Of a stretch of DNA of 64,000 nt, positions 17,991 through 27,261 are shown piece after piece. This stretch comes from Myxococcota bacterium (GTDB taxonomy: Bacteria > Myxococcota_A > UBA9160 > SMWR01), in assembly GCA_022447545.1 (NCBI GenBank), contig JAKVBI010000020.1, positions 1-64,000 on the forward strand. The letters run 5' to 3'. The notes beneath the pieces are model-generated. The model saw only the letters and a list, made by a program, of their open reading frames with translations, searched no databases and was not told the origin of the DNA. Made by a program: the position numbers and the translations under genes. Numbering within the stretch: the first letter of the stretch is position 1; each line of letters starts with the position of its first letter.

Positions 17991-19505
17991 GTGACCCTAC
18001 CCATTGCTGGCATCCTACTGTCGGCTACTCAAGTGCCTGGCCTCGTTGAGCCTCCGCCACTCTCATTGGGGCGGATTCTGTCGGCTGTCATCCAAACGGT
18101 ATTGCTGGCAGCCGCTGTCGCCTGTGGAGCTCTCTGTCTTGGAACCTGGCTCGCTTGGCTGGCAGAGAAATCTGTCTACCCGGGATCGGCGTTTCTTGCA
18201 AAACTCGGTCTTCTACCGATGGCAATTCCAAGCTATCTGCTAGCCACGATCTTGCGAGAACAATTTGCGCCCAAATCGTTCCTAGGGTCTCTCTTTGGAA
18301 CACACGGCGCTTTTACGGGTATGGGGGCTGCCATCATAGTTCTCACATTAGCGTGTACGCCCTATGTCCAGATTCTAGCCTCCGCGGCGCTTCGTAGTGT
18401 GCCTGAGGCAGAAGAAGAGGCTGCTCGTTCACTTGGAGCCAAGCGTTGGGCAAGATTCCTGCGACTCACCATTCCGCGCCTCCGACCTACCTGGGCCTTC
18501 TCGATGATTCTCGTTTCGCTCTATGTAGTCAGCGACTTTGGTGCTGTCTCGGTGTTGGACTGCAGAGTGCTTACCTGGGAACTGTATAATTCGCGGGGGG
18601 CACGGGATGCTTACCAGATCGCACTCGGAATATTGGTCTGCGTTCTGCCCTTGCTTGCGGCAATTCGAATGATTCAGGGCGCAGAAATATCAGAGGCTCA
18701 CCATGGATCTGGTCGAGTCTCTCGGAGCAGATCGCCGCTAAAGGGATGGTCTCTTTCGCTGGTTTATCTGACCCACATCGTGTTTATCGGGCTCGGGGTT
18801 GTCGTCCCAATTGCAACACTGCTGATCTGGGTTTTGCGCGGCGTCTACTATGGCGCCGAGTTTGCTTCGGTATCTGATCCCATGATGATGACGGCCGTCT
18901 ACGCTTTTCTGGGTTCCGCATTCATTGTCTTGGCTTCGATTATGCCTGCTGCCATGGCATCACGTTCGTCCTCCTCTGCTCGTTGGATCGAGCACGGAAC
19001 GTACGTAACGAGCAGTATTCCTGGAGTTCTGATCGCATTCGGGATTCTGAATGTGCTTCTTTTCATAAAGCGGAATTCATTCATTGCTTCTAGTGATTCT
19101 TTCGCATTGAAGTTTTTGCAGGACGGTGGGCTCTTTCTTTTGGCTGCTTACGTGATGCGTTTCCTCTCGCAGGGCTATGCGGCTATCCGGCCAGCGCTGA
19201 TCGCCGTGGATCAGCGCCAGATCGATGCAGCTAGGTCACTCGGGGCTAAAACGGCCACGCGAGTGGCGAGAATTTGGTTGCCGTCGATGGCCTCTGGGCT
19301 TACAGCTGCGTCGATTCTCGCTTTCATTGCGGTAGCGAAAGAACTCCCCATTACTTTGATGCTCGCGCCCGCGGGCCATCAGACGCTTGCATATAGAATT
19401 TTCGACGCTCAAAGTGAAGCCTCGCTTCCCGATGTGGGCCTCGCTGGGATTCTTCTTCTCGCGATTGTTGCTGCCGTTCAATTCCTTGCGAGTCGCTGGA
19501 GGTAG
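17991..19505 (+). CDS. Ferric-iron ABC transporter permease (FbpB type)
   Basis: A 504-residue duplicated permease with about 12 membrane segments. Two EAA-loop motifs are visible: VPEAEEEAARSLGAKRW (about 135-150) and DQRQIDAARSLGAKTA (near 405-420), as expected for the fused FbpB-type permease. The start GTG 17991 falls inside the first hydrophobic segment. In-frame codons upstream from CTG 17934 encode LRRKPIDWIALGAW, which looks like the true beginning of that membrane helix, so the real start may be the CTG, close behind the fbpA stop. Function is firm, start is uncertain. Confidence 0.88.
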   Translation: MTLPIAGILLSATQVPGLVEPPPLSLGRILSAVIQTVLLAAAVACGALCLGTWLAWLAEKSVYPGSAFLAKLGLLPMAIPSYLLATILREQFAPKSFLGSLFGTHGAFTGMGAAIIVLTLACTPYVQILASAALRSVPEAEEEAARSLGAKRWARFLRLTIPRLRPTWAFSMILVSLYVVSDFGAVSVLDCRVLTWELYNSRGARDAYQIALGILVCVLPLLAAIRMIQGAEISEAHHGSGRVSRSRSPLKGWSLSLVYLTHIVFIGLGVVVPIATLLIWVLRGVYYGAEFASVSDPMMMTAVYAFLGSAFIVLASIMPAAMASRSSSSARWIEHGTYVTSSIPGVLIAFGILNVLLFIKRNSFIASSDSFALKFLQDGGLFLLAAYVMRFLSQGYAAIRPALIAVDQRQIDAARSLGAKTATRVARIWLPSMASGLTAASILAFIAVAKELPITLMLAPAGHQTLAYRIFDAQSEASLPDVGLAGILLLAIVAAVQFLASRWR

Positions 19506-19506
19506 C

Positions 19507-20523
19507 ATGGAAAAGATCCTCCTTGAACTACGATCGATTTCTCATTCTTTTGGCGGATCGACCGTGCTCGAGGATTTGACGCTTTCGGTGCAAACCGGTG
19601 AGTTGGTCTCAATTCTCGGAAGTTCCGGAAGCGGGAAAAGTACTCTCCTGAGATCGGTTGCAGGATTTGTAACACCCACATCCGGATCGATATGGCTTGC
19701 CGGTCAAAATGTCGTGAGTGATGGAGAGGAGCGCATCTCTCCTGAGGAGCGCCGGGTGGGAATGTTGTTCCAGGACTTTGCGCTTTTCCCGCATATGACC
19801 GTTTTCGAGAATATTGAATTTGGAATTCGAGGCCAGTCCGGTGCAGAGAGGCGAGTTGATGAGCTTTTGGAACTCATCGGGTTGCCTCAATACGGGACAA
19901 GGATGCCTCCTTCATTGTCCGGTGGCCAACAGCAGCGAGTTGCGTTGGCAAGGGCTCTTGCTCCCCGACCAACGATACTGTTGCTGGATGAACCATTTGC
20001 GAACCTCGACAGTTCATTGCGTGCGGATATGGGCCGAGAACTCGTCAAGATTCTCAAACGGGAGGAGTTAGGGTCCTTGTTGGTGACTCATGATTGTGAT
20101 GAAGCTCTCGGCCTTTCGGATCGGATTGCAATTCTTGATACCGCAGATGGTGGGCCTTCTCGGTTTCTTCAGGTGGGAACACCCGAAATGGTGTACAGAA
20201 ATCCTGCATCGGCTGAAGTGGCTGCATTGACTGGCCGTGTCTCTTTTCTGGACGATGGTTCTGGATCGCTACGTGTAATTCGCCCGGAAGAAGCTGAGTT
20301 CTCTGTCAGCCGGTCAGGAGTAGGACGTGTTCTGGATCGCCGGTACCGGGGTGGAGTTTGGGAATTAATGATTCAATTACCAGAGGGTAAGGTCTTGGTA
20401 GACCAACCAGAGAGATCACGCGATGCACCAGAAATTGGCTCTATGGGAAATTTGCATTTGTTCACCGACCGACGGGTGCCCGTCCCACAAAGTGTTCGCG
20501 AATGTCGGAACGAGTCGCATTGA
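19507..20523 (+). CDS. Ferric-iron ABC transporter ATP-binding protein (FbpC type)
   Basis: A 338-residue ATPase. Walker A GSSGSGKST is at 38-46, the Q-loop follows in MLFQDFALFPHM, the signature LSGGQQQR is at 137-144 and Walker B ILLLDE at 157-162, with H-loop VTHD. The C-terminal third (about 240-338) is a TOBE-like regulatory domain. The ATG at 19507 lies one base after the permease stop, indicating coupling; the frame extends upstream, but that part overlaps the permease gene. Completes the FbpABC importer. Confidence 0.93.
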   Translation: MEKILLELRSISHSFGGSTVLEDLTLSVQTGELVSILGSSGSGKSTLLRSVAGFVTPTSGSIWLAGQNVVSDGEERISPEERRVGMLFQDFALFPHMTVFENIEFGIRGQSGAERRVDELLELIGLPQYGTRMPPSLSGGQQQRVALARALAPRPTILLLDEPFANLDSSLRADMGRELVKILKREELGSLLVTHDCDEALGLSDRIAILDTADGGPSRFLQVGTPEMVYRNPASAEVAALTGRVSFLDDGSGSLRVIRPEEAEFSVSRSGVGRVLDRRYRGGVWELMIQLPEGKVLVDQPERSRDAPEIGSMGNLHLFTDRRVPVPQSVRECRNESH

Positions 20524-20614
20524 ACCAATCCAGCGGTAAATGCACTCATTTGAGGCAGCTGGGAGTAGATCTTGAGGACTCCCCACCGCTCGTCGCGTAG
20601 TTGGCACTGCAGAT

Positions 20615-21574
20615 CTATCGTAATTCCGAGAGGAAAGGGATTACCTGGTCGTTGACTTCCTGGGATGCTTCGATCGGAAGCCAGTGTCCTTTGCCTTCCA
20701 CGAATACCTTGGCACGAAGGTCGCGGTAGCGTTCTTCCATCCCTTCGGGTGGGATGAAATGCCGGACGCCGTCGCGCGTTCCCATCATGAAGTAGACAGG
20801 CGGTTGTATCTGGACCCCTTCGAGCTGTGGCGTGAGTTCGAGTAGGCGGGGCAGGTTCCTGTACCAATTGACAGGGCCTCGGAAGCCGCTTTGTTCGAAG
20901 AGGGAAACGTAGTAGTCGAGGTCTTGTACCGTCAACCAACTCGGTAGAGTTTCGGGGAGCTGGATGCCCTCGAGGAACTTGCTGCCAGCCTTCTTCGGGG
21001 GGGCATTCGGATCAGGCTCCGGTGCATCACCTGATGCGCCGTAATACATGGACAGCAGGGTTCCGCGGATGTCGGCTTCGAGTTCCCTCTCCACGACTCC
21101 GGGCTCCTGGAAATGCGCCCAGTAGAAAAAGTTTTCTCCATGGAACTCTTGGGTGCACATGGGTTTCCACAACGGGGAGCGGACGTAGGGGACGGAGAGT
21201 GCGGCCACTGCGCGAACTCGATCAGGGTAGAGCAGCGCAGTATGGTATCCGACGATGCAGCCCCAATCGTGAATTACAAGTGCGTAGTCTTCGTGACCTA
21301 GGGCCGTTGCGATGCCATCGACATCGGCCGTGAGGTCGAGAATTCCATAGTCGGCGATCTCTGGTGGCCTGTCGGAACCGCCATAGCCTCTTTGGTCCGG
21401 CACGGCCACGCGAAATCCGGCGTCGATCAAGGGGTCGATTTGGTTTCTCCACAGATACCAGCACTGCGGGAACCCATGGAGCAGGATCACCAGCGGCCCA
21501 TCTCCCTCCACCACACAGCGCAATCGAATCCCATTGGTTTCGATGATCTCAAAGTTCCGATCGGCAAGTCCCAT
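20615..21574 (-). CDS. Alpha/beta hydrolase, epoxide-hydrolase-like
   Basis: A 319-residue hydrolase of the epoxide hydrolase / haloalkane dehalogenase branch. The oxyanion motif HGFP is at 33-36 and the nucleophile is Asp103 in HDWG, which separates this group from serine hydrolases. Candidate catalytic His is in GKGHW near the C-terminus, and cap-domain tyrosines are present (MYYG, LDYYVSLF), the usual epoxide-polarising residues. DQRGYGGSDRP is a family motif. It probably hydrolyses an epoxide; the substrate is unknown. It converges with the ferric transporter operon. Confidence 0.88.
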   Translation of the reverse strand: MGLADRNFEIIETNGIRLRCVVEGDGPLVILLHGFPQCWYLWRNQIDPLIDAGFRVAVPDQRGYGGSDRPPEIADYGILDLTADVDGIATALGHEDYALVIHDWGCIVGYHTALLYPDRVRAVAALSVPYVRSPLWKPMCTQEFHGENFFYWAHFQEPGVVERELEADIRGTLLSMYYGASGDAPEPDPNAPPKKAGSKFLEGIQLPETLPSWLTVQDLDYYVSLFEQSGFRGPVNWYRNLPRLLELTPQLEGVQIQPPVYFMMGTRDGVRHFIPPEGMEERYRDLRAKVFVEGKGHWLPIEASQEVNDQVIPFLSELR

Positions 21575-22333
21575 TCGATTCCTCCAACGAGGATTCTAGT
21601 GCGTGTCTGTAGGTTAGGGGAGAGGAGCGAACGGGGTGGATCTGTTCTCTCCAAGGCCGTTTCGCTTTTGATCGAAAGCGACAGGCAGCAATGGTAGCGG
21701 ATTCCATCGCCCCTGGAGTCAAGCTGATTTCCAGTTTCGCCACAGGGGTCTCTCTTTGGATGGCGTGAGTGGGTGCTCACTCCCTGAGGAGCGGGTCGTC
21801 AACGGCGACGTATTGTTTCCAGAAGAAGGCGCGCCTTCGAAAAGGAGTGCCTTGCTGGTACAAGCGAAACCTGCAAAGTGGCTTCTCAGAGAAGGAAGCA
21901 TCTCTACGATCCATCAATTGGATCCACGTTGAATCGTCGACTTTCTGTCGCTCGGGCTTCGAAGCTCTCCCGTTTCACGCGCCAATTCTACGGAGAACAA
22001 TGTCGAAACTGGTGTTCCAATTTGTTTGTCCTTGATCGATTCGTTTTCAAGCCAGCGGCCGAAGATCTCGCGTCCAGCGTTGACCTTTGCGATTGGTCGG
22101 AGCAGCGTTGTGAGATCCGAATATTTCTTCAACCCATCGTTTGCGATGAGTCTCGAACGATGGTGTAGGCGAAAAGTGGATGGCTCATTTGAAAGACAGT
22201 TACGGAGGACCTCATGTTTTACCTCCTGGTCATCGCTCATGGTCAAATCGTGTGAGTTAACAAGGTATTGAGCGCCTACAGAAGGCAGGCGTCTGGAGCG
22301 ACCTCCAGATTGCAGAATCGGGCGGGCCTTCAG
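21575..22333. other. Mostly gene-free region between the epoxide-hydrolase-like and sulfatase-like genes
   Basis: About 760 bases. One weak candidate gene (21914-22240, minus) is listed separately. A strong Shine-Dalgarno-like AGGAGGT (minus strand, 22221-22227) precedes an ATG at 22215 that opens a 28-codon frame ending at 22129, but the GGAGG pairs with a CCTCC just downstream and the peptide has no recognisable feature. Nothing else could be supported. Confidence 0.4.
21914..22240 (-). CDS. Hypothetical small protein (weak candidate)
   Basis: A 108-codon frame from ATG 22240 (TTG 22246 is also possible). The composition is plausible for a soluble basic protein (RLHHRSRLIANDG, GREIFGRWLENES) and codon choice resembles neighbouring genes, but there is no good ribosome-binding site, no recognised domain and no operon partner. 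It could be a real orphan gene, a remnant or chance. Confidence 0.3.
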   Translation of the reverse strand: MSDDQEVKHEVLRNCLSNEPSTFRLHHRSRLIANDGLKKYSDLTTLLRPIAKVNAGREIFGRWLENESIKDKQIGTPVSTLFSVELARETGELRSPSDRKSTIQRGSN

Positions 22334-23797
22334 TCAGGGTCCGACCACATAGCCCAGTTCCTCGAGGGACCGGCGTGTTTCTGGATCCAAATTGCTTCCA
22401 GGTGGTTTCCACAAGGGTCTTGCGTGAGCGCTAGCCCATCTCTGTAGACTCGAGTGCATCCGAGCCCTGACTCCGGGATGATCGTCGCTGACGTCGACGG
22501 TCTCATGCGGGTCTTGAGACAAGTCGAACAACGCCACACCGTATTCATCCGAGTATTGGTAACGCCAGCGTCCTTCGGCCACAGACATGGTCCGGGAAGC
22601 CGTGGGGGGGATTTCCGGTGAGACCCAGCGCCGTTCGCTGAAGACTGCCCTGGACGGCAAATCGTCGCCAAAGAGTAGAGGTACCAGGGATCGTCCCTCG
22701 CAGGGAGCGTCGCATGTTGCGCCGATGATCTCGAGAATGGTTGGCATGAGGTCGATGGTGCTCACGGGTTGACGGTGAATGGCCGGGGTCTCGCCTCCGA
22801 AGTTTTTCGGCAATGCGATCACCAGGGGGACCCTCAGTTCTCGGGTGTGCAGGAATTCCCCGTGGTCGAACCCATAGGGGATCTCGTCGAGCAGTTCGTC
22901 CAGCGTTTCTCCGTGATCGGAGACGAAAATCACCAGCGTGCGATCGGCGACGCCAAAACTTCCGAGTGCCTCCAGCAGTTCTCCGATCCGACGGTCCGCG
23001 TGGTGGATCTCTGCGTCGTAGGCCTTGATGGTGCGCTCGATGTGCTCCGGAGTGAAATCGTCTGGATTCTCGATGACTCCACGTTGCCCTGGATAAGCGC
23101 CATGGGGAACTCGGAGACCTTCCGGTGAGTCCGAGTGAACGTTGTATCGAGCATGAGGATCAAAGAGGTGAACGAAGGCAAAGAAAGGCTGTGAAACGGA
23201 TTTACTTTCACTCTGTCGATTTACAATGGCATCAACTTTGGATCGAAGGTCGGGCCGATCGAGTTCGGTGGGATCGGTGAATTGTTCGTCACGGATCCAG
23301 TGAATCGCTTCGCGGATCGCGAAATCCCCCGGGCCGTTGTAGGTTTGAAATCCCTGATCGATGCCCGTGCTCGCATCCAGAGGAATTTCGCTCACGAATG
23401 CAGCGGTTCGGTAGCCGCGGGCTCCGAGTCGTTCGGCAAGGGTGTTGGCCTCCTGAGGGACGCGCTGACCGTTTCCACGGACGCCCAGGGAAGATGGATA
23501 CAGGGAGGTCAACATTGACGCGTGTGAGGGCAGCGTCGAAGGTATGGTGGTAAAGGCAGAATCGAATCGATGTCCTCGTGCCGCCAGTTTCTCGAGATTC
23601 GGAGAGGTTTGGCGTGGATATCCGTAAGCCGAGAGATGATCTGCTCGCGTTGTGTCGAGGCTGATCAGCAGGACATTCGCTGGGTAAGGTGGGGTGAACG
23701 GGGCGTTGATTTTTGGTTCTTCCTCCGCCGCCGGGAAACATGAAAGAACCAGGATGCTAGCGAGAGCGAGAAATGTCTCGCGGACGGGGCTCTTCAC
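22334..23797 (-). CDS. Sulfatase-like hydrolase lipoprotein with a Thr in place of the formylglycine Cys/Ser
   Basis: A 487-residue member of the alkaline phosphatase/sulfatase superfamily. The N-terminus is a lipoprotein signal (LVLSC, Cys20). Metal-binding motifs are present: LISLDTTRADHL (Asp48) and FVSDHGET. At the place of the sulfatase CxPSR/SxPSR motif it has TLPSH (Thr88 to His92), so neither the Cys/Ser that becomes formylglycine nor the following Arg is there. Thr is the nucleophile in phosphoglycerol transferases of the superfamily, so a phospho- rather than sulfo-ester activity is possible. It is monocistronic and divergent from the D-aminoacylase gene. Confidence 0.85.
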   Translation of the reverse strand: MKSPVRETFLALASILVLSCFPAAEEEPKINAPFTPPYPANVLLISLDTTRADHLSAYGYPRQTSPNLEKLAARGHRFDSAFTTIPSTLPSHASMLTSLYPSSLGVRGNGQRVPQEANTLAERLGARGYRTAAFVSEIPLDASTGIDQGFQTYNGPGDFAIREAIHWIRDEQFTDPTELDRPDLRSKVDAIVNRQSESKSVSQPFFAFVHLFDPHARYNVHSDSPEGLRVPHGAYPGQRGVIENPDDFTPEHIERTIKAYDAEIHHADRRIGELLEALGSFGVADRTLVIFVSDHGETLDELLDEIPYGFDHGEFLHTRELRVPLVIALPKNFGGETPAIHRQPVSTIDLMPTILEIIGATCDAPCEGRSLVPLLFGDDLPSRAVFSERRWVSPEIPPTASRTMSVAEGRWRYQYSDEYGVALFDLSQDPHETVDVSDDHPGVRARMHSSLQRWASAHARPLWKPPGSNLDPETRRSLEELGYVVGP

Positions 23798-24187
23798 TGA
23801 GTACAGACCTCACGAGGGTCATGACCAGCAAGGCGAGAACGCTCCAACGCGTTGCCCAACTTCGTTTCATGCAGACGGTTGAGATTCAGGTTGTGGCCTC
23901 CATGGAAACAACGGAAGAACGAGTCGCCTCGTGATCCATTCGGGTGGAGGATAGTTCATCCCACGTGCCTTCGAGACGCCATCGGACAGGTGGGTTGTTG
24001 GGTCGGGTCGATTGTCGGGGCCACCTGTGAGTAGCACCGACACAACGCCGCGTTTCGCTCCTGGCCCTACCGGCCAGGGATGGGTCCCAATGGAGTGGGT
24101 TGGGTCCCCTGGAGCCGGTTTCGGTGTGTACACTTGGGTCATGGCCCGCCGCGCCAGTTTCGGCGGGTGTCTGCCACGAGGTCTGAG
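23798..24187. promoter_or_regulatory. Divergent intergenic region
   Basis: About 390 bases separate two divergent genes. It holds an exact 7-bp inverted repeat (CCTGGCC / GGCCAGG, 5-base loop) at 24060-24078, about 110 bases before the D-aminoacylase ATG, followed by two copies of TGGGTCCC (24080s and 24100s). Either could be an operator, but there is no adjacent regulator. No gene is supported here. Confidence 0.3.
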
Positions 24188-25927
24188 ATGAAGAGAAATC
24201 ATGACCTGCTGATTCGCGGTGGTTTGGTCGTCGATGGTACGGGCGCGACACCGTTTGAAGGTGACGTATGGATCCGTGACGGAGAGATAGCTGCGGTGAC
24301 GCGTGGAGAAGCCTTGGAGTCGAACGCGCGCGAGACGATCGACGCGCGTGGGAAACTCGTGACGCCTGGTTTCGTCGATGTTCACACCCATTACGACGGA
24401 CAGGCCACCTGGGACGAACAACTGGCGCCTTCCTGTTGGCACGGGGTCACGACCATCGTGATGGGAAACTGCGGTGTCGGCTTTGCGCCCGTGGTTCCCG
24501 GCAGGGAACAGACGTTGATCGAGCAGATGGAGGGTGTCGAGGACATTCCGGGAACAGCGCTTGCCGAGGGAATCGATTTCCGTTGGGAGAGTTTCCCCGA
24601 GTACCTCGATGCGCTCGAGGAACGCCAATTCATGCTCGATGTGGGAACCCAGGTGCCACACGCTGCAGTCCGAGCCTATGTGATGGGCGAGCGGTCCATG
24701 GACCCCGAACCAACCGAAGGCGATCTCGAACGGATCGCAGCGATCGTCCGCACGGGCATCGAGGCTGGAGCGCTCGGCGTGTCGACCTCGCGGATCCTGG
24801 CACATCGCACCAGTGCCGGAGAGGAGGTCCCCGGAACGTTTGCCGGAGAGGCTGAACTCGAGACGATGGCGCGGGTGCTGGGAGATCTTGGCACGGGGGT
24901 CTTCGAGGTCGTTCCCCGGGGCATGGACGGCGAAGTCAGCGAGACATCCCACGCCGAGATCGACTGGATGGGCCGTCTGGCCAAGGAGGTGGGTCGGCCC
25001 GTGACCTTCTCGCTGGTGCAGACCCATACGGAGATCGATCGGTTCCGATTGATGCTCGAGCGCGCCCAGGCGCTTCGTGAGGAGGGCGCTCCAATTCACC
25101 CACAAGTGGCAAATCGAGCAACCGGCATTTTGATGGGACTCCAGACGGATCAGCACACCTTTTCCACTCGCGCGAGCTACCGCGAGATCGCCGACCTGCC
25201 GCTAGCTGAGCGTGTTGCGCGGATGCGGGATCCCGCCGTCAAGGCGAAGATCCTTTCGGACCCGATCGAACCGTACGACCATCCGCTCTCGGCGATGGTT
25301 CACCAGGGGTACGCGAATCTGCTGCCATTGGGTGCCGAATTTGAAATGGAACCTCGAGCCGAGGATACGGTCCAGGGCCGGGCGGAGCGCGAGGGACGGG
25401 ATCCGGAGGAACTGGTCTACGACTTGTTGCTCGAGGAAGAAGGACGCACCTTCCTGCTCTTTCCATTCACCAACTATTTTCGCTTCAGTCTCGACGATGT
25501 CCACGAGATGCTCACGCACCCGGTCTCGGTCTGGGGCCTGGGCGATGGAGGCGCGCATTGTGGCGTGGCGTGCGATGCCGGTGGGCCGACACTGATGCTG
25601 ACCCACTGGGTGCGCGACCGGGTGCGTGGCCCCAAGATTCCGCTCGAGGAGGCAGTTCGCATGATGACGAGTGCCCCGGCGGAGCTTTACGGCCTCGGAG
25701 ACCGGGGTCGGCTGCAGCCGGGGCTGCGTGCCGACCTCTGCGTGATCGATCACGACCGGCTCCAGATCGAGCTGCCCGAGATGATCTACGACTTGCCGGC
25801 GGGAGGACGCCGGATCATGCAGCGAGCCCGGGGCTACCACCGAGTGGTCGTGGCCGGCGAAGTCACGGTCTGCGATGACGAGGAGACCGGCGCTCGACCG
25901 GGACGCTTGATCCGCGGTTCGCGTTAG
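24188..25927 (+). CDS. N-acyl-D-amino-acid deacylase family amidohydrolase
   Basis: A 579-residue amidohydrolase of the D-aminoacylase group. Start ATG 24188 is chosen because the family N-terminus DLLIRGGLVVDGTG follows at once; the frame runs further upstream without similarity. Metal ligands are in VDVHTHYDGQ (His66, His68), and the GNCGVGFAP motif (93-101) carries the Cys found in D-aminoacylases. Later elements include LGDGGAHCG and the TSAPAELYGLGDRG-type ending. Many environmental members have unknown substrates, so hydrolysis of N-acyl-D-amino acids is the family activity, not a tested one. Confidence 0.88.
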   Translation: MKRNHDLLIRGGLVVDGTGATPFEGDVWIRDGEIAAVTRGEALESNARETIDARGKLVTPGFVDVHTHYDGQATWDEQLAPSCWHGVTTIVMGNCGVGFAPVVPGREQTLIEQMEGVEDIPGTALAEGIDFRWESFPEYLDALEERQFMLDVGTQVPHAAVRAYVMGERSMDPEPTEGDLERIAAIVRTGIEAGALGVSTSRILAHRTSAGEEVPGTFAGEAELETMARVLGDLGTGVFEVVPRGMDGEVSETSHAEIDWMGRLAKEVGRPVTFSLVQTHTEIDRFRLMLERAQALREEGAPIHPQVANRATGILMGLQTDQHTFSTRASYREIADLPLAERVARMRDPAVKAKILSDPIEPYDHPLSAMVHQGYANLLPLGAEFEMEPRAEDTVQGRAEREGRDPEELVYDLLLEEEGRTFLLFPFTNYFRFSLDDVHEMLTHPVSVWGLGDGGAHCGVACDAGGPTLMLTHWVRDRVRGPKIPLEEAVRMMTSAPAELYGLGDRGRLQPGLRADLCVIDHDRLQIELPEMIYDLPAGGRRIMQRARGYHRVVVAGEVTVCDDEETGARPGRLIRGSR

Positions 25928-26035
25928 ATTCGCACTGAAGGGTCAGGTGTTGTGGGTGGGTTGCTTCGGCTGGTCTGGAAAAACGGACTGAGTCTCTCTT
26001 CGAAACGAATCACGATGGGCGGGTCTTCTCAGCCC

Positions 26036-27070
26036 TCATGCCATCCCCTCGGCGATCAGCCGCATGTGATCGACCGAGTAGGTCGATATGACCAGTGTCG
26101 AGACGCGACTCTCTTTCCAGGCCTGCAGCCGATCCCGGATTCGATCTGGTGGCCCGCAAAGTGCGATCTCGTCGACGAGTTGGTCGGGGACTGCGGCATA
26201 GGCTTCCTCACGCTTTCCAGCGAGGAAGAGGTCTTGGATGTGTTCTGCCTCTTCTTCGAAGCCCAGTCGACTCACGTGGTTCTTGTGGAAATTTACATCC
26301 TTCGCACCCATGCCTCCGACGTACCAACCGACGGTCTGCTTGATCGGTGCGAAGGCGCGCTCGAGATCGTCGTGGACGCTCATTTGGACCATGGCCGCGA
26401 TGTCGAAGTCAGGGCCTGCTGACGAGAGAGCGTCGTCGTAGAGACCGAGTCGATGGGGTGAGATGAACATCGGGAGCCAGCCATCGCACAGCTCCGCTGC
26501 GAGTGCCACATTCTTGGGCCCTTCTGCGCCCAGGTAGAGCGGTATGTCCGGTCGAAGCGGTGGCAGCATCAATTTGATCGGCTTGCCAAGTCCTGTGCCC
26601 TCGAGGATGGGGCCGAGGCCGGTCGCTCCTTCCCGGGGCGTGTACGGAATTTGGTAGTGGTCGCCCTCGAATTCGACGGGGCCCTCGCGAGCCAGGATCT
26701 TGCGAAAAAGTTCGATCCACTCGCGCGTGCGCGCGAGGGGGCGAGGGTAGGGCTGTCCGTACCAGCCTTCTACGACCTGAGGGCCGGAGACGCCAATCCC
26801 GAGCATCAGACGTCCCTGGGACAGCATGTCGAGGGTGACCGCAGTCATCGCAGCATTTGCGGGTGTCCGGCCCGAGATCTGCATGATCGACGTCCCTAGC
26901 TTGATCCGCTCGGTTCGTGATCCGATCCACGTCAGCGGAGTGAAACAGTCGGAGCCGTAGATCTCGCCAAACCAGACCGAGTCATAGCCGAGTTGTTCTG
27001 CCTCGATCGCTAGGGTTGCCGGGTCGCCCATCCCAGGAACAAGTAGCCCCATGGCAAGTCCGAGTTTCAT
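26036..27070 (-). CDS. LLM-class F420-dependent oxidoreductase (Rv3520c-like)
   Basis: A 344-residue luciferase-like flavin/F420 oxidoreductase resembling the Rv3520c group: LGYDSVWFGEIYGSD, KLGTSIMQISGRTPA, LDMLSQGRLMLGIGVSGPQVVEGWYG, then LYLGAEGPKNVALAAE. Known relatives act on coenzyme-linked or lipid substrates; here the cofactor and substrate are unassigned. It converges with the D-aminoacylase gene and is followed upstream on the same strand by an amidohydrolase-2 gene after about 190 bases, which could be a loose functional group. Confidence 0.88.
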   Translation of the reverse strand: MKLGLAMGLLVPGMGDPATLAIEAEQLGYDSVWFGEIYGSDCFTPLTWIGSRTERIKLGTSIMQISGRTPANAAMTAVTLDMLSQGRLMLGIGVSGPQVVEGWYGQPYPRPLARTREWIELFRKILAREGPVEFEGDHYQIPYTPREGATGLGPILEGTGLGKPIKLMLPPLRPDIPLYLGAEGPKNVALAAELCDGWLPMFISPHRLGLYDDALSSAGPDFDIAAMVQMSVHDDLERAFAPIKQTVGWYVGGMGAKDVNFHKNHVSRLGFEEEAEHIQDLFLAGKREEAYAAVPDQLVDEIALCGPPDRIRDRLQAWKESRVSTLVISTYSVDHMRLIAEGMA

Positions 27071-27261
27071 GGACCCATCTCCTTTCCACTGTCTGCGGGG
27101 ACGTTAGATAGCAGTCCTTGATTTTTACCGCTGATCGCATGGGCACGAGAGTTTGCAGATGCGTCGATACAGGGGCACTGCTGAAGAAGCAATCCGCTTG
27201 AGGGTCACTCAGGGCCGCGGAGCGTGGCGAGAACAGAAAGTCGAGAAGCCTTCCGCTCCGC

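Noticed and set aside
23867-25156. A long minus-strand open frame (429 codons) opposite the D-aminoacylase gene
   Set aside because: It runs antisense to a well-supported enzyme and has no family features; its length follows from the high GC content and codon bias of the opposite strand.
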